Origin: Capsaspora owczarzaki ATCC 30864
Taxonomy: Eukaryota; Opisthokonta; Filasterea
NCBI RefSeq assembly: GCF_000151315.2
Contig: NW_011887296.1
Coordinates: 23,687-87,686, forward strand
Direction of reading: 5' to 3'
DNA length: 64,000 nt
This document shows positions 25,291-36,257 of the stretch, piece after piece. Within the stretch, counting starts at the first letter, position 1; each line of letters begins with the position of its first letter. A model generated the notes under the pieces. That model worked only from the letters and a program-made list of their open reading frames with translations, did not search any database and was not told where the DNA came from. The position numbers and the translations under genes are program-made.

Positions 25291-26730
25291 ATGCGTTCGA
25301 CGCGCGGACTGGCGCAGGGCCAGCAAGCTCAAGCTCAAGCTCAAGGGCAGCAGCAACCTCAAGCACAAGGGCAGCAGCAGGCGCAGACGGCGGGCCGACC
25401 GCTGCCATCAACCCAGCCAACGGTGGACCTCGCCGCCCTCGCAGCCGCTCTGCCGCAGATTGGACAGCTGTGGCAGAACAACCTGACTGACGCGGGCGAT
25501 GTGCATGGCGACGCCCAAGCGCGAGGCCAACGCGCCTATGCAAACCAGCAGGCAGCGCTGCGGCTCCAGGCGTCTTTGCAACAGCGAGCTCAATCTCAAT
25601 CTCAATCTCAATCTCAATCTCAATCTCAATCTCAATCTCAATCTCAATCTCAATCTCAAGCTCAAGCTCAAGCTCATGGAAATGCTCAGCTCGGACTGCC
25701 GAACGACCTCGGCGGATTTGTCAGCTTGTTGACCGAAGCCGCGCTGTTGCCGAAAGCGGAGTTGATGAATGTTGCGCGTGCCAACAATGCGAATGCAGCG
25801 AGAGCATCGTCATCACCCCAGTTTGGTCAATCGGCTGCTCCACCTGCTGCCACGGCCAGAACAAGTGCTGCTTCAGGAAACACAGGTGCTGCTGGAGGAT
25901 GTGCCTCGGGCGTTTGTCCCGCTCCAACGCAGCCTGGCGCAGGCCTTGCAGCGCTGCTCGCCAACCCGGCAGTGGCGCAGTTTGCCAACGATCTCGTTGT
26001 GCGCAAGCTGCACGAGAGGGCGGCGGCTGCCACGAGTGCCGGTGCTGGTGCCGGTGGCGGCCAGACCGGAGATCTGCCTCCGTTGGACACGTTCCTCCAG
26101 CTGCTTGCGACAGAGCCCCAGCGCCTGTGGGAGCGCATCCAGTGGCGGGCTTCCGTGGAAGAAGCCGCACGCGAGAGTCGAGCCACCGGGCGACCCATTT
26201 TCATCGAGCTCATCGTTGGACGCTACGGCCAGCAGCAGTCAACCGTGTGCTGACTGGGTGGCCGCCTACTGAGAGTAGGCCCGTTGAGCTGCGAGCGCGT
26301 GAGCGACGCCATCAACGAATTCTGCATTCCCGTGGCCATCAATGTGACGCGCGAAGGCTTCCCGGTCAACCACATCCCAGCGCTTCGCTTTGCCGAGTCC
26401 ATCTACCAGACCAACTGGCGATTTGAGTTTGGCTTTGCGTCCTGCTTCATTGTGGACGACACTGGTGCCATTCCGCTGGGTGTTGCCAGCAACAGCCAGG
26501 TGACCAAGACTCCGCGGGCAGTGTACGAGCGCGAGTACCTTTTGTTCATTGTGGAGGCGCTGGAGCGATTCAAGTCGCTCCAGGCCATTCGTCGTGGCAA
26601 TCTGGGTGAGCTCCGCACGTTTGCCGCCAGCCTGATGCAAGAGTTTTCTCGTCGTGCCAGCCAGATGGCCCAGCAGCGTCAGCAATTTGAAGGGTTTGCG
26701 CAGCGTCATCCTCAGCTGCGACAACTGTAG
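25291..26730 (+). CDS. Selenoprotein N-like protein; in-frame TGA at 26251 read as Sec
   Basis: One open frame of 480 codons interrupted only by TGA at 26251-26253 (residue 321). The first ~240 residues are Gln/Ala-rich, with a QS tract from a CAATCT microsatellite. A thioredoxin-like domain follows: WERIQWRASVEEAARES, GRPIFIELIVG, then STVC-TGA-LGGRLLR, SDAINEFCIPVAINV and FASCFIVDDTGAIPLGV. As I recall it, animal SELENON has SCUGSGRTLR at the same place and aligns without gaps for about 24 residues after Sec, including Gly-Arg at +3/+4 and Leu-Arg at +6/+7. Coding-like sequence in the same frame runs on 159 codons past the TGA, with no plausible intron around it. The presence of EEFSEC in the window supports Sec decoding. 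No membrane segment is seen, unlike vertebrate SelN. No convincing SECIS was found by eye. Start chosen at the first ATG of the frame. Confidence 0.72.
25589..25675 (+). repeat. (CAATCT)n coding microsatellite
   Basis: About 12 hexamer units, grading into CAAGCT at the end. They encode an alternating Gln-Ser (then Gln-Ala) run inside the SelN-like protein, and are probably length-polymorphic. Confidence 0.9.
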
Positions 26731-27377
26731 ATGGCTTTTTTTTGTTGTTGTTGTTGTTGTTGTTGTCTTCCCTTCCTTCTTGACTAGTGTGGATTTGGCT
26801 CTGGGTGTAACGCCTCGGGGTGATTTCTAATTGTTTGTTGAGCAGGTACACACGCCACAATGATGAAGGCCGAGCGCTAAAGTCAACAGTGCCCTTAGTT
26901 TGCAACAGTGCAAAACAACCAAGGAGCGAAGAAGGAACAAGCATGTTTGCTTGTTTCCCCCCCTCCACGTTTTGTTTGCTTGCTTTTGGGTCGACGGCGC
27001 TCGAGCTGGATGAGCGGGTGATGATATCACCACTGCTGGGTGCGTGCTTCCTGTTTTCTTCCGACGCGATTCTTTCACGACGAGGCAATTTCAATGTGTA
27101 CATACAGTAGATTTTTGTTCCCTCCCCCGCTCTCTCTGCTGCTGATTCTGAATTCTACCACCATACTGTGCAATCATCCCCCATTTCCTTATCTGCTCAC
27201 TCCTCTTCCCCCGCCAATTGTCACTCCATTTTTGGTCATTTCTTAGCGGCACATTACAGTTTCGCTGCACTCCTCTTTTTGATCTCTTTCTTGATCTCCC
27301 TTTCGATCCAATCGAGGCCACGCACATTCGCTTGTCACACTGTTGCACACACACGCGCGCGCAGGGGTTGGCAAAGA
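26731..27377. other. 3' region of SelN-like gene and 5' region of MFS gene
   Basis: A GTT-repeat tract starts at 26744. Any SECIS for the upstream gene should lie here. The nearest candidate, 26860-26900, has TGA followed 12 nt later by an AAA loop and a broken 9-pair stem, but lacks the 3' GA of the kink-turn core. A perfect small hairpin (GGTGAT / ATCACC) lies near 27017-27031. No other gene seen. Confidence 0.5.
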
Positions 27378-27751
27378 ATGAAGCTGACGCTGTGGCAGAT
27401 TCTCGTGACGTGCTTCTACACGGGGTGCTATCTGGGCGTGGGCTTGGTGATTGGCAGCCTCGGACCGACCATCCCGACGATTGCGACTGCGCTCAACACG
27501 ACCGAGGCCGACCTGTCTGCCGTGTTCTTTGCGCGCGGTGGCGGGTGGCTGACTGGCTCGTTTGCGTCCGGCTTCCTGTACGACCGCGTGCCGGGCCACT
27601 ATGTGCTCTCCGTGGCCATGTTCTTCATGGGGCTCGGGCCGTTCCTCATCCCCTTTGCCATCGAGCACGGCAAGGTCCCGCTGCTCTCCTGCTTTACGCT
27701 GCTCGGTCTCGGCGGCGGCTTTGTCGGTAAGCCCACACACACACCATCAGA

Positions 27752-27792
<41 letters not shown>

Positions 27793-29779
27793 CGTTTTGC
27801 TTTGAAATGTCTGCGCAAATCCCCGTCGTTTGCGGTTTTGCAAAAGTGAGTGATTGCGAGTGAGAGTGGCGGTCATCGAGTTTTTCTTGCGTTTGAGGTT
27901 TTATCCTCTCTCTCTGTCTCTCGCTGTCTCTCGCTGTCTCTCCCTCCTTCTCTCTCTCTTGTTAACCCTTTGATGTCGAGCCATCCAACCCTAACCCTAA
28001 CACCCCAACCCAACCTCCCAATCCATGTATGCCACCTCATCCATGCATCTTCCCGCCCTATCGCTATCGAGCCTTGTTATCTTTTGTGTATGGCGTCACT
28101 TTTTTTGTTTCCCCCCTTTCGAATACTCCGCAGAACACCACTCAATCACGAATCGCGTTTTGACTGTGCATATGAAAACAAACGAGGCATGCAATTCCAC
28201 TTGCAGCGAAAAGGGGAAGCGGGGCGGGGTTAGGTGTGCGGTTTAGCGGGAAAAGGGGTTACGGTGAGGAGGGTTCCATGTGTCAACCAGCGCTTTGCTC
28301 ACACGACCAACATCAACAGTAACATTGCGCAGAGTGCGGCAAATATAGAGAGTCACTGTGCGCTCTGCATGGTGGTCGCATTTCACTGCGTTGATTGAAT
28401 TGCGAGGGAAGCCGGGAACCTGAAAAAAACGAAATAAGCGGGGTGGACGCGCGTGTCGACCACACGCACGCCTCAACCAACATCGCGCAATCGCTGCCGA
28501 CCTCACCACTGACACACCCACTGTGAGTGTGAGCAGCATGGCTTGGAAAACGCTCAACGAGATGCAACCATTGCTGAACACACCTCCCTTGTTGTAACCT
28601 TTTCCCCACTTCTAAGAGCTCAACCCTTACCATGTCTTATTGTCCACAGACGTCGGCGCGAATACGCTCATCGGATGGCAGCATGGAGACGCAGTAGGAC
28701 CGCACATCCAATTCCTACATTTCGGATTTGCGCTGGGCGGCGTGGTTGCCCCCGTCATCACGGCACAGGTACTGACGTCGAGCGACCATGGCGGGGATGA
28801 GGCGCTCAATGTCGAAAACTCCCTGTTTGCCGTCAAGTGGACCTACTGGGCACTCGCCATCTTGTGCATACCATTTGTCCTGATTGGCATCAAGTTCAAG
28901 AGCCCCGTGCGTCGCGTCGCCGAGGTCGGCAACGGCGAAAAGGTCCCGAAATCGGTCGTCGTGCTCATCACGCTCCTCTTGTTGTTCTACGTCTCGCTCG
29001 AGATTGGATTTGGCGGCTGGGTGTCCAGCTATGCGCTCAACCTCGAGCTGGAGGACGAAATCGTCGCGCCGTACTTGAACTCGGCCTTCTGGGCGGCCAT
29101 CATGGTTGGACGGTTGGCGGGCGTTCCCCTATCATCACGCATGTCGGCAAAGACCATGCTCCTCGTCAACATGGTTGGGTCGTTGGCGGCTTCCATCCTG
29201 CTCGCCATCACGCAGCCCAGCTCCATTGCCCTGTGGGTGCTCTCGACCTTCCTCGGCCTCAGCCTCTCCTCCGTGTATGCCACAGCCGTCTCATACCCCA
29301 CCACGCTGGGTATGGTCGTCGCAGGTTTCGACACAATGTGGTTTGTGATTGGGTCGTCCGTGGGCGAGATGGTCTTGCCCGCGCTGTTTGGGCCCATCTT
29401 TGATGCTCTGGGATACGAAGCCTTGCCATACGCTCTCATCATCCTTGCAGTGCTGCAGTTTGTCTGCCTGCTGGTCATGTTCCGCGTGCTCGGCTCTCGG
29501 CGGGTGGTGCGTCGCCTCGATGGCGATGGCGTCCCGCTCGGCGAAGTTTCCGTGCAAGAGTCCTCGTTCCAGCTCAAGGTCCCATTAGAGACGTACGAGC
29601 TGCAGCACAGCGTGTCTTCGGATGGCACAAGCATTGGCGCCATCAATGGGCAGCGTCTGCTTGATCGTCGCGGATCCACGAGCTCCACAGAGAGCTTTGA
29701 GGACGACGAGCCCGCTCGAGGTCTCGCCACAGTAGGAGCGGATGTCAAGGATACTGGGAAGTACAGTCTACTACATTAG
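27378..29779 (+). CDS. MFS transporter, MFSD4/NaGLT1-like
   Basis: Exons: 27378-27726 and 28650-29779; 492 residues; the junction restores Asp. About 12 membrane segments, starting WQILVTCFYTGCYLGVG. The N-terminal half has the loop motif DRVPGHY, a variant of the MFS motif A. The junction region GGGFV-DVGANTLIGWQ and FLHFGFALGGVVAPVI resembles animal MFSD4 proteins, one of which was described as a sodium-glucose transporter. The tail of ~80 residues is soluble and ends GKYSLLH. The substrate is probably a sugar, by family only. The 923-nt intron holds CT tracts and a telomere-like repeat. A polyadenylation signal AATAAA lies at 29918. It is convergent with the SLC49 gene. Confidence 0.88.
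27764..27789. repeat. (CT)n tract in MFS intron
   Basis: Pure CT run in sense orientation, within the first 65 nt of the intron. More interrupted CT tracts follow at about 27905-27960. Confidence 0.85.
27985..28006. repeat. Interstitial telomere-like repeat (CCCTAA)
   Basis: Two perfect CCCTAA units plus degenerate flanks inside the MFS gene intron. Not a chromosome end, because the gene continues on both sides. Confidence 0.75.
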
Positions 29780-29917
29780 TGCCCGTATTCTCCCCTCCCC
29801 CCAAGAAGATTTTTGCAGACCCGCCGTACCAGTACGAGCGAGGCATCTGCGATTTCAACATTACGTTATTTTGTTACTCTGTACTTGTAATAGGTTTTGC
29901 TGTCTGTCGACGTGCCA

Positions 29918-29923
29918 AATAAA
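29918..29923 (+). terminator. AATAAA polyadenylation signal (MFS gene)
   Basis: Canonical hexamer about 140 nt after the MFS stop codon, in the convergent spacer before the SLC49 gene. Confidence 0.6.
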
Positions 29924-30070
29924 ACCCACACGCAACTCAAAACAAGCTGTTCGACAACCGGTTTGTTTTTATTAACTGTAACTCTATTGTACACACTGCA
30001 TGGCATTAGAACAAACACAGAACAAAGAAAAGGATAACACGCACGCACCTCTCCCTCCTTTTTGCGTTTG

Positions 30071-32532
30071 TTACTTGGTTTTGAGTCGTGCCTCCTCGGC
30101 ATTGAGCCGACGGTAACGCTCCTTGACAAACACGAGCGGAAGCAAGCAGGCGACAAATCCGCATGTTGCAAACGTGTTGATATCATCCGCATCGACATAG
30201 GCCGTGACGAGCAGCATGAGAATGCACCCCAAGTTGTTGAACAGGGTCAGAATGCCGGCCGTCAAGTCCTCGGAAAGCGGGTAGGTGATTTCCGCTGCGA
30301 GCTCGTAGAAGAGCGGGTTGCAGCCACCAAAGAAGAAGCCGGCCAGCGAAATGGAAAACCCGTTGGCCAGATAGGAGGAATTGATGACGGCAGACGTGTC
30401 GCCAACGGGAAAGCTCAGCGTAAACCACACCAGGCAGCCGATGCCGAGACAGAACAAGACCACAATCACAATCTTGAATCGCCGCTTGAGCAGAGTGTCA
30501 CACAGCTTGCCTGCAATCAACGCTGCTACAATGCCGGCCAGTTGGCTGTAAAAGCTCAGCTCGTTGGCCCCGCTCTTGATGATGGTGGGCAAAATGTTCG
30601 TCCAGCCGTTGAAAATGCCCGCTTGGACGCCGCCACAGATGGCAAGCAGCATGAAACTGGACGACTTGACGCTCATGGCCACGGTTTGGCCGAAGGTGAG
30701 CCGATGAGCCCACTCGGGGGTCAGCGCCTCCAGACTCATGGGCAGCTTGTGCACCGGACCTTTCATGGACACGGCGGAGAATGACGCCACGCTGGGAGAA
30801 TCTGGCTGCACTCCTCGACTGAAAAGCAATTCGTCCTGGTCGGAAGGGTCATCCACATGAGGGATGGACGCTGCCACCGACGCAAGCGACGGCGAGGGCG
30901 AGCGGGAGCGCGAGGACTCGGAGGTCGAGCTGGACAAGGCTGGCCAGTGCGACAAACTTTGCTGCTGGCCATGGCCGAGGTTGTTGGATGGATGATTGCT
31001 GTGTTGCGAGTGGCTGGGGAGTCGTGTTGTGCTATAGGACGGAGAGGCCGAGGTCAGCGAGCTTTCCAAGTACGCCGCGTCATACTCTGTCGGGTGTTGC
31101 TGCAGATGCAGCACGCCGTGCGTTGAAATGTGTGGTCCCATTGCAACAATGGCCGCCTCGGTCGCCTCGACGGGGTGAGCCAGCAGCAACGGAGTGGGCG
31201 GGAGCGGCGGAGCAGCCGGAAAGTAGGCGAGAATGACCACAAACGTGAGCACACTCAACCCCGCGTTAATGTACAAGAGCAGCGGCACGTCGGAGGCGGT
31301 CGGGGCAATGTAGGGTCCGACGAGCATGCCCACGGCGGTACCGAGATTGTTGCACACAATGAAGAGGGCGGTCGCAAAGGTGCGCTCATTGGGAGCAAAC
31401 CAAGTCACCGATAGCTTGGAAGGCGATGCCATGACAAACGGGCCCGAGCATGCGTTGAGAATCTGACCGATCGTGACGAAAAAAATATAGCGCCAGTACT
31501 CTTCGCGCAACACGGAAAACCAGCACGGAATGAGACGAATCACAGATCCAGCAGCCGTCAAGCCTGCAGCTGCCAATACAATAACACGGCACGAGCGTTT
31601 GGGACCGAGTCGCTTCTCCAGATACGGCACGACCATGACGACGGGAATGTAAAACACTGGGCCCCACGTCAAAAACAGCACGACCTGCGAGTCGTCAATG
31701 GTGTTGTTGTAGTACTCTTTGGTCTGGTCGTTGACCGAGTTGTATGTCAGCCACACCATGCTTTGCATGAACGAGGCCACCGAGAAGATGAACAAGATGT
31801 ACCAGCGACGCTTGTAGACATGGCACTGAGGTGGTGCTTGCGATTTGCTCGTATCTGGCGGCGCCGCAAAGCTTCCTCCGTGTATGGATGGTGGTCCGAC
31901 GAGTGGTGGTTTTGCAAATGATCCATTGCTCGGCTGCGATGCCAAACTTGACGCGCGACTGCTCCTGTCAAGGCACAACACAACAGCAAAGAACGGCAGC
32001 AAAAGCAAATCATTTTGTCAGAACAATCTTCCACATACAGCTGAGCAGCAATACAAACACAATCCAACATAAAACCCCCCGGCGAATGCTTGTGAGAAGC
32101 AAGACGACAAGGCCTTTTTGGATGTTTGACTGAGTTTGCATTGTGAGTTGGGGTCGAACACGAGCGCCCGTTCTCGCAGGTCGCTCTGAGAGCGCGATGA
32201 GAGAGCGAAGAGGATGAACGATTTGGCCACCTTATGAAGTGGGGGACGCGCCCGTGCTGCTGGGCCGTGGAGGGAAAGCAGAGCAAGTAGGGAGAATGGC
32301 GGGAAGAATGGCGCGGGTAGAGCAGCAGAGCGAGAGAGAGAGCGACTCAAAGAGTGTGTCATTGACAAGGCTATAGAGCAGGAAAGTCGGTTGTGCATGG
32401 GGTAGGGAAGGCAAAGGAGAGCGAGAGGGAGAGCGAGAGGGAGAGGGAGAGCGAGCGAGCGAGAGGGGACGAAGGCAATGGAGGAACAGAGCCAACAACT
32501 TACTTGTCAAGCAGTGGTCGCGTTTCACTCAT
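30071..32532 (-). CDS. SLC49-type MFS transporter (DIRC2/SLC49A4-like)
   Basis: Exons: 32532-32504 and 31964-30071; 640 residues. The tiny first exon encodes MSETRPLLDK, which contains an acidic di-leucine sorting motif (ETRPLL). Membrane segments start at YKRRWYILFIFSVASFMQS, and 12 are expected. The signature region GPFVMASPSKLSVTWFAPNE resembles the SLC49/FLVCR family. A long Ser-rich cytoplasmic loop (about 150 residues) separates the two six-helix halves. Family members move haem, choline or pyridoxine-type solutes. SLC49A4 is lysosomal, which would suit the di-leucine motif; the exact substrate is unknown. The intron contains GA/GC purine tracts (32335-32465), which are pyrimidine in sense. 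Confidence 0.87.
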
Positions 32533-33561
32533 CAAACACAGGAAGACAAAACAGAACAAAATAGAACAATGACTGGGATTGAGAATACAAAAACAATTGC
32601 ATGGGCAGTCCAGTTCCCATTTTGGTAAACAGCGTCGTGAGGCGAGAGAGGGAGAGAGAGAGAGAGAGAGAGGGAGGGGGGAAAGGGTCGGTCAACTGCT
32701 TCGTACAACGCTCGGCAAGATGGCAGGTGAAACACTCGACATGCACGATAGAAGCGTGGAGCAGCAGCATTATTGAGCACAAAAAAAAGCCACTCGTTGA
32801 CAAAGATCAACAAGCAACAGCGGAAATGGAAATACAGCTGCGGTGCAACTAGTTCGAGCTGCGTTATGCTGGTTGACTTGCAGACGCTGCATTGCCAACG
32901 CAATGCCCCATAACCACAATCTCAGCAATTCTACCATCCCGCCTTATGCGCGCTGATATGATGAAGCACAGAGTGTGATCGCCTCGTGCAGTACCTTGGG
33001 CTTTTGCTGTCACTTTTGAATAGCTTTTCAGAAACAAATCCTTCATTTCGTTCCTTCAACAACCGTGCCGCCTTCACCTGCTGCCGTCGTCTCAACTTCT
33101 TGCAGCTGTTGCATCCATCATCGATCTCTGCGCCGTCAATTCCCCTGCCACCTCTAAGCGCGCCGCCTCTCTCTCACTCACCTAGTCATGTATGCACGTG
33201 AAGACAGCCGATTTTGTGCCAAACGCCCCAGCCTATTTATAAAACCGAATTTTTGCTTGATTGGAAAACAAAACCCGCCTCAATCCTGACATTGCTATTT
33301 GCATGACGAGCTGAGCAATGCACTGTTGCAGTGTGATCATGCTGACCAGTGCGGACCAGGCTGCAGGGCTCGAACAAGCACTGGCTGAAAGCGAGAGAGA
33401 GAGAGAGAGAGAGCGCGAGAGTCACCTTTTGCGACTGTTTTCCTTTTTGGCACCGCACTCGCCGCATCTCCCCCACCCCCTTTTGAGTGTCCTTGAATAG
33501 CATTCAAAAACACTCACAAACCGCTTGTCTGTCTGTCTGTCGCTCATGTCACTTCTCAGGT
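32533..33561. other. Head-to-head intergenic region (SLC49 / receptor)
   Basis: 1.0 kb between divergent starts. GA-type tracts lie at 32642-32675 and 33390-33418. TATTTATAAAA at 33234-33244 could serve as a TATA box for the receptor gene. No coding sequence recognised. Confidence 0.55.
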
Positions 33562-35982
33562 ATGACGCTGACAGCACCGCTTGCCGTCCTCGCCGTGCTC
33601 GCGGGGCTGCACTTTGCAACAACGCTGGCCCAATCACCGTCCGCATCCTGTTCGGGCTCGCAGCCATTGGTCGGCGCTTCCAATACGCCACGTAGTTACG
33701 ACGGATCCGTTGGTGTCTACAATGCTCCATGGATGAGTCCTCCGCCTGCATCCTACAATTCGGGGGCTGGCAAATGCATCACCTGGCAGTACACGCCAGC
33801 CACTGCTGGAAACATTTACTTTAGCACCTGCGGACTCACCTCGGATGATACCGTGCTGGTCGCTTCGACGGGTGCTTGCACAAATGACTTTGGCGAGACA
33901 ATGATTCTGATGCTTGATGACACGAGTGGCTGCCAATTTCGAACAATCTTGAGTTTTGAAGCAACGGCAGGAACCCGCTACTTTCTCCATATGTGTACCT
34001 ATGCCTCGTACTATTTGGATCCCAGTACAGCAGTCAAGCTCACGTCCGGGCAATTCATATTTGACTTTCAGTGCCCCGCTGGCATGACGGATCACGATTC
34101 GTTGGTCGAGACAGCATGCATTAGCTGCACAGGCGTGCAGGGCATCTACGCCCCGGTCGATTCGCGTGGGGCATGCTCCACTTTGCTCTGCCCGGCCGGC
34201 ACCTCGGATGACGACAGCTCTTCGCTTACTCCTTGTGTTGCATGCGGTCCCGGCACCGATACGTCGTCACCTGGCAAATATGGTTTGTGCACCAACTTTA
34301 ATGTGCCTGCAGGCAAGTACGATCATGACTCCAACTCTGCCACCGCGGCGCTGACGTGCCCTGCTGGAAATTATGCGCCCGCAGCCGGCGTTTTGTGCAC
34401 ACCGTGTGCAGCTGGGTCATGGGACCATGATGGGTCGTCCGCAACCGCATGCGTTTCGTGCGCGTCCGAGTGCGTGGCTGGGTATTACGAATCACCGGGA
34501 TGCACTCCCACGACCAACCGCGCTTGCGCCACCTGCACTCCCGTTACCTCCTGCGCCGCGTCGAGCACGACGTGCACGTCACCCACAACCTCGCGCTGCT
34601 CGACTTGCCTTGCAAACTTTTACAAAGTGGCGGGTCCCTCGAGCGACACGTGTGAGGCCTGCGCTGCAGCCTGCACCACGGGAACGTTCGAGACTGCTGA
34701 TTGCACGGCGACAAGCAATCGCGTGTGCACCGCATGCACTGCCATTTCCGATTGTGATGCGACAGTTTCCTGCACTTCGACAAGCAACGGCCGCTGCTCT
34801 GCCTGCGCTTCGGGGCATTACCTCGTGCCCGGCTCTACCTCGGCTCAAGACGCGTGTGCCGTGTGCGAGACCTGCGGGGTTGGCACGTTTGAGTCGCAGG
34901 CGTGCACGCATGCCACCAACCGAAACTGCACGCAGTGCACGCCGCTTGAAAACTGCGCTCAAGTATCGTGCACCGACACCACTGACTCTGTGTGCGTGCA
35001 GTGCCATGCGGGCTCATTCTACAATACGACCAGCCAGGCGTGCCACGCGTGCGTCGAGTGCGCTTCGAACGAGTTTGAAGCCATCGCTTGCACCTTCCTC
35101 ACCGACCGCTCATGCAGTGCTTGCGCCAACGTGACAAACTGCGCGTCTGTGACTTGCACATCTTTGGACGACTCGGTTTGCGAATCCTGCACGTCCACCA
35201 CGTACATGTCACCCAACGCCACCGCGGGCGACGACGAGCAATGCTTGCCCTGTGCGCCTGTCGCCGGTTGTGCGCACGCGAACGTGGTGTGCACGACTGC
35301 CACCGACTCTCGTTGCAACGTTGCGGCCAGCTCGGCGGATCCGACTGTCATTATTGTTGTTGTCGTTCTAGCTGCATTGTTGTTGATTGTTGTACTGGCT
35401 GTGCTGCTTGTCAAGCGACGACAACGTCGCAACGCCCGCAAATCTCCTGACGCCACTCGTCGTTCTGGGCAAACCAACCATCCCGCGACCACGATGGAAA
35501 TGCTGGCCAATCCCCTTTCTGATCATGGTGTCCAGAGCGACAATGAGGCGTACTCGCAGGTGAAGTACTCGACCGCAGCAGGCGACAGCAGCAACCTGTA
35601 CGACACCCTTGCTCTTGGCGGTCGGCCGTCTGGCTCTTCACCACGAGCAACGCAGGAGGCGCTCTATGACAACATTCGTCCAGCTCCACCAGCAGAGCCA
35701 GTCTACAGCAATACAACTCAAACCACGCAGGCTCACACGCTTGAATACGAGGCACCGAAATTCGACTCTCGTGTTGTTGACTCGACTGCCGCCACCTCGC
35801 CGACTTATGAGATGGCAACCTTCGGGGAGCCTCAGTATGAAGCACCGGTCTCCGCCGTCGAGGCGTACGCCACTGGCTCTGCACCCTACGACACTCTTCA
35901 CCGCAGATCTGCAGTCGAGTCTCCCGCCTCCGATGGGGTTGTTTACACTCGCGTTTACGCTGCTTCCGGAAGCAACTCCTAG
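33562..35982 (+). CDS. Single-pass cysteine-rich receptor with tyrosine-motif tail
   Basis: Uninterrupted frame of 806 residues. The signal peptide is about residues 1-26 (LAVLAVLAGLHFATTLA). An N-terminal module of ~150 residues with paired cysteines is followed from ~170 to ~590 by tandem TNFR/EGF-like cysteine repeats (C-x2-C, C-x2-C-x(8-12)-C). One membrane helix lies near 595-617 (VIIVVVVLAALLLIVVLAVLL), followed by a basic stop-transfer KRRQRR. The ~185-residue tail carries about ten tyrosines in short motifs: YSQVKYST, LYDTLALG, LYDNIRP, VYSNTTQ, LEYEAPK, TYEMATF, QYEAPVS, PYDTLHR, VYTRVY. YxN forms suit Grb2-type SH2 domains; others resemble ITIM-like or PTB sites. There is no kinase domain. 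Likely a surface receptor or scaffold phosphorylated by a separate tyrosine kinase. No orthologue recognised. The start is chosen to give the signal peptide. Confidence 0.88.
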   Translation: MTLTAPLAVLAVLAGLHFATTLAQSPSASCSGSQPLVGASNTPRSYDGSVGVYNAPWMSPPPASYNSGAGKCITWQYTPATAGNIYFSTCGLTSDDTVLVASTGACTNDFGETMILMLDDTSGCQFRTILSFEATAGTRYFLHMCTYASYYLDPSTAVKLTSGQFIFDFQCPAGMTDHDSLVETACISCTGVQGIYAPVDSRGACSTLLCPAGTSDDDSSSLTPCVACGPGTDTSSPGKYGLCTNFNVPAGKYDHDSNSATAALTCPAGNYAPAAGVLCTPCAAGSWDHDGSSATACVSCASECVAGYYESPGCTPTTNRACATCTPVTSCAASSTTCTSPTTSRCSTCLANFYKVAGPSSDTCEACAAACTTGTFETADCTATSNRVCTACTAISDCDATVSCTSTSNGRCSACASGHYLVPGSTSAQDACAVCETCGVGTFESQACTHATNRNCTQCTPLENCAQVSCTDTTDSVCVQCHAGSFYNTTSQACHACVECASNEFEAIACTFLTDRSCSACANVTNCASVTCTSLDDSVCESCTSTTYMSPNATAGDDEQCLPCAPVAGCAHANVVCTTATDSRCNVAASSADPTVIIVVVVLAALLLIVVLAVLLVKRRQRRNARKSPDATRRSGQTNHPATTMEMLANPLSDHGVQSDNEAYSQVKYSTAAGDSSNLYDTLALGGRPSGSSPRATQEALYDNIRPAPPAEPVYSNTTQTTQAHTLEYEAPKFDSRVVDSTAATSPTYEMATFGEPQYEAPVSAVEAYATGSAPYDTLHRRSAVESPASDGVVYTRVYAASGSNS

Positions 35983-36257
35983 CGAATGTCCCGATGTTTT
36001 TGTTTTTGTTTTCCCCTCCCCCCTTTGTGCTGTATAGTCGTTGTGTGTGTGCTTTTGTGATTCAATAGCAACGTTCTCCTCGCTCCGACTGACTTTGACA
36101 GAGTCTCGCTGATCTCCAACTTGGAATAACTGGGGGATTTTCGTTGCAATTTCCTCCCTCGCTTTTTCTCAGACAATGTTCACTTTTGGGGGGCCTGTTT
36201 CCACTCTTCTTAATACTATCCACACCCATACCTTTTTTTTTTTTTTTTTTTTTTTCC

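Noticed and set aside
26249-26280. Short intron removing the in-frame TGA of the SelN-like gene
   Set aside because: The only GT..AG pair there would be about 30 nt with no pyrimidine tract, far shorter than any other intron in the window, which are roughly 70 nt or more.
26860-26900. Canonical SECIS element
   Set aside because: Spacing and AAA loop fit, but the 3' partner of the kink-turn (GA) is missing and the stem has a four-base bulge. Not called as a feature.
27985-28006. Chromosome end
   Set aside because: The CCCTAA tract is only two units and sits inside an intron of an intact gene.
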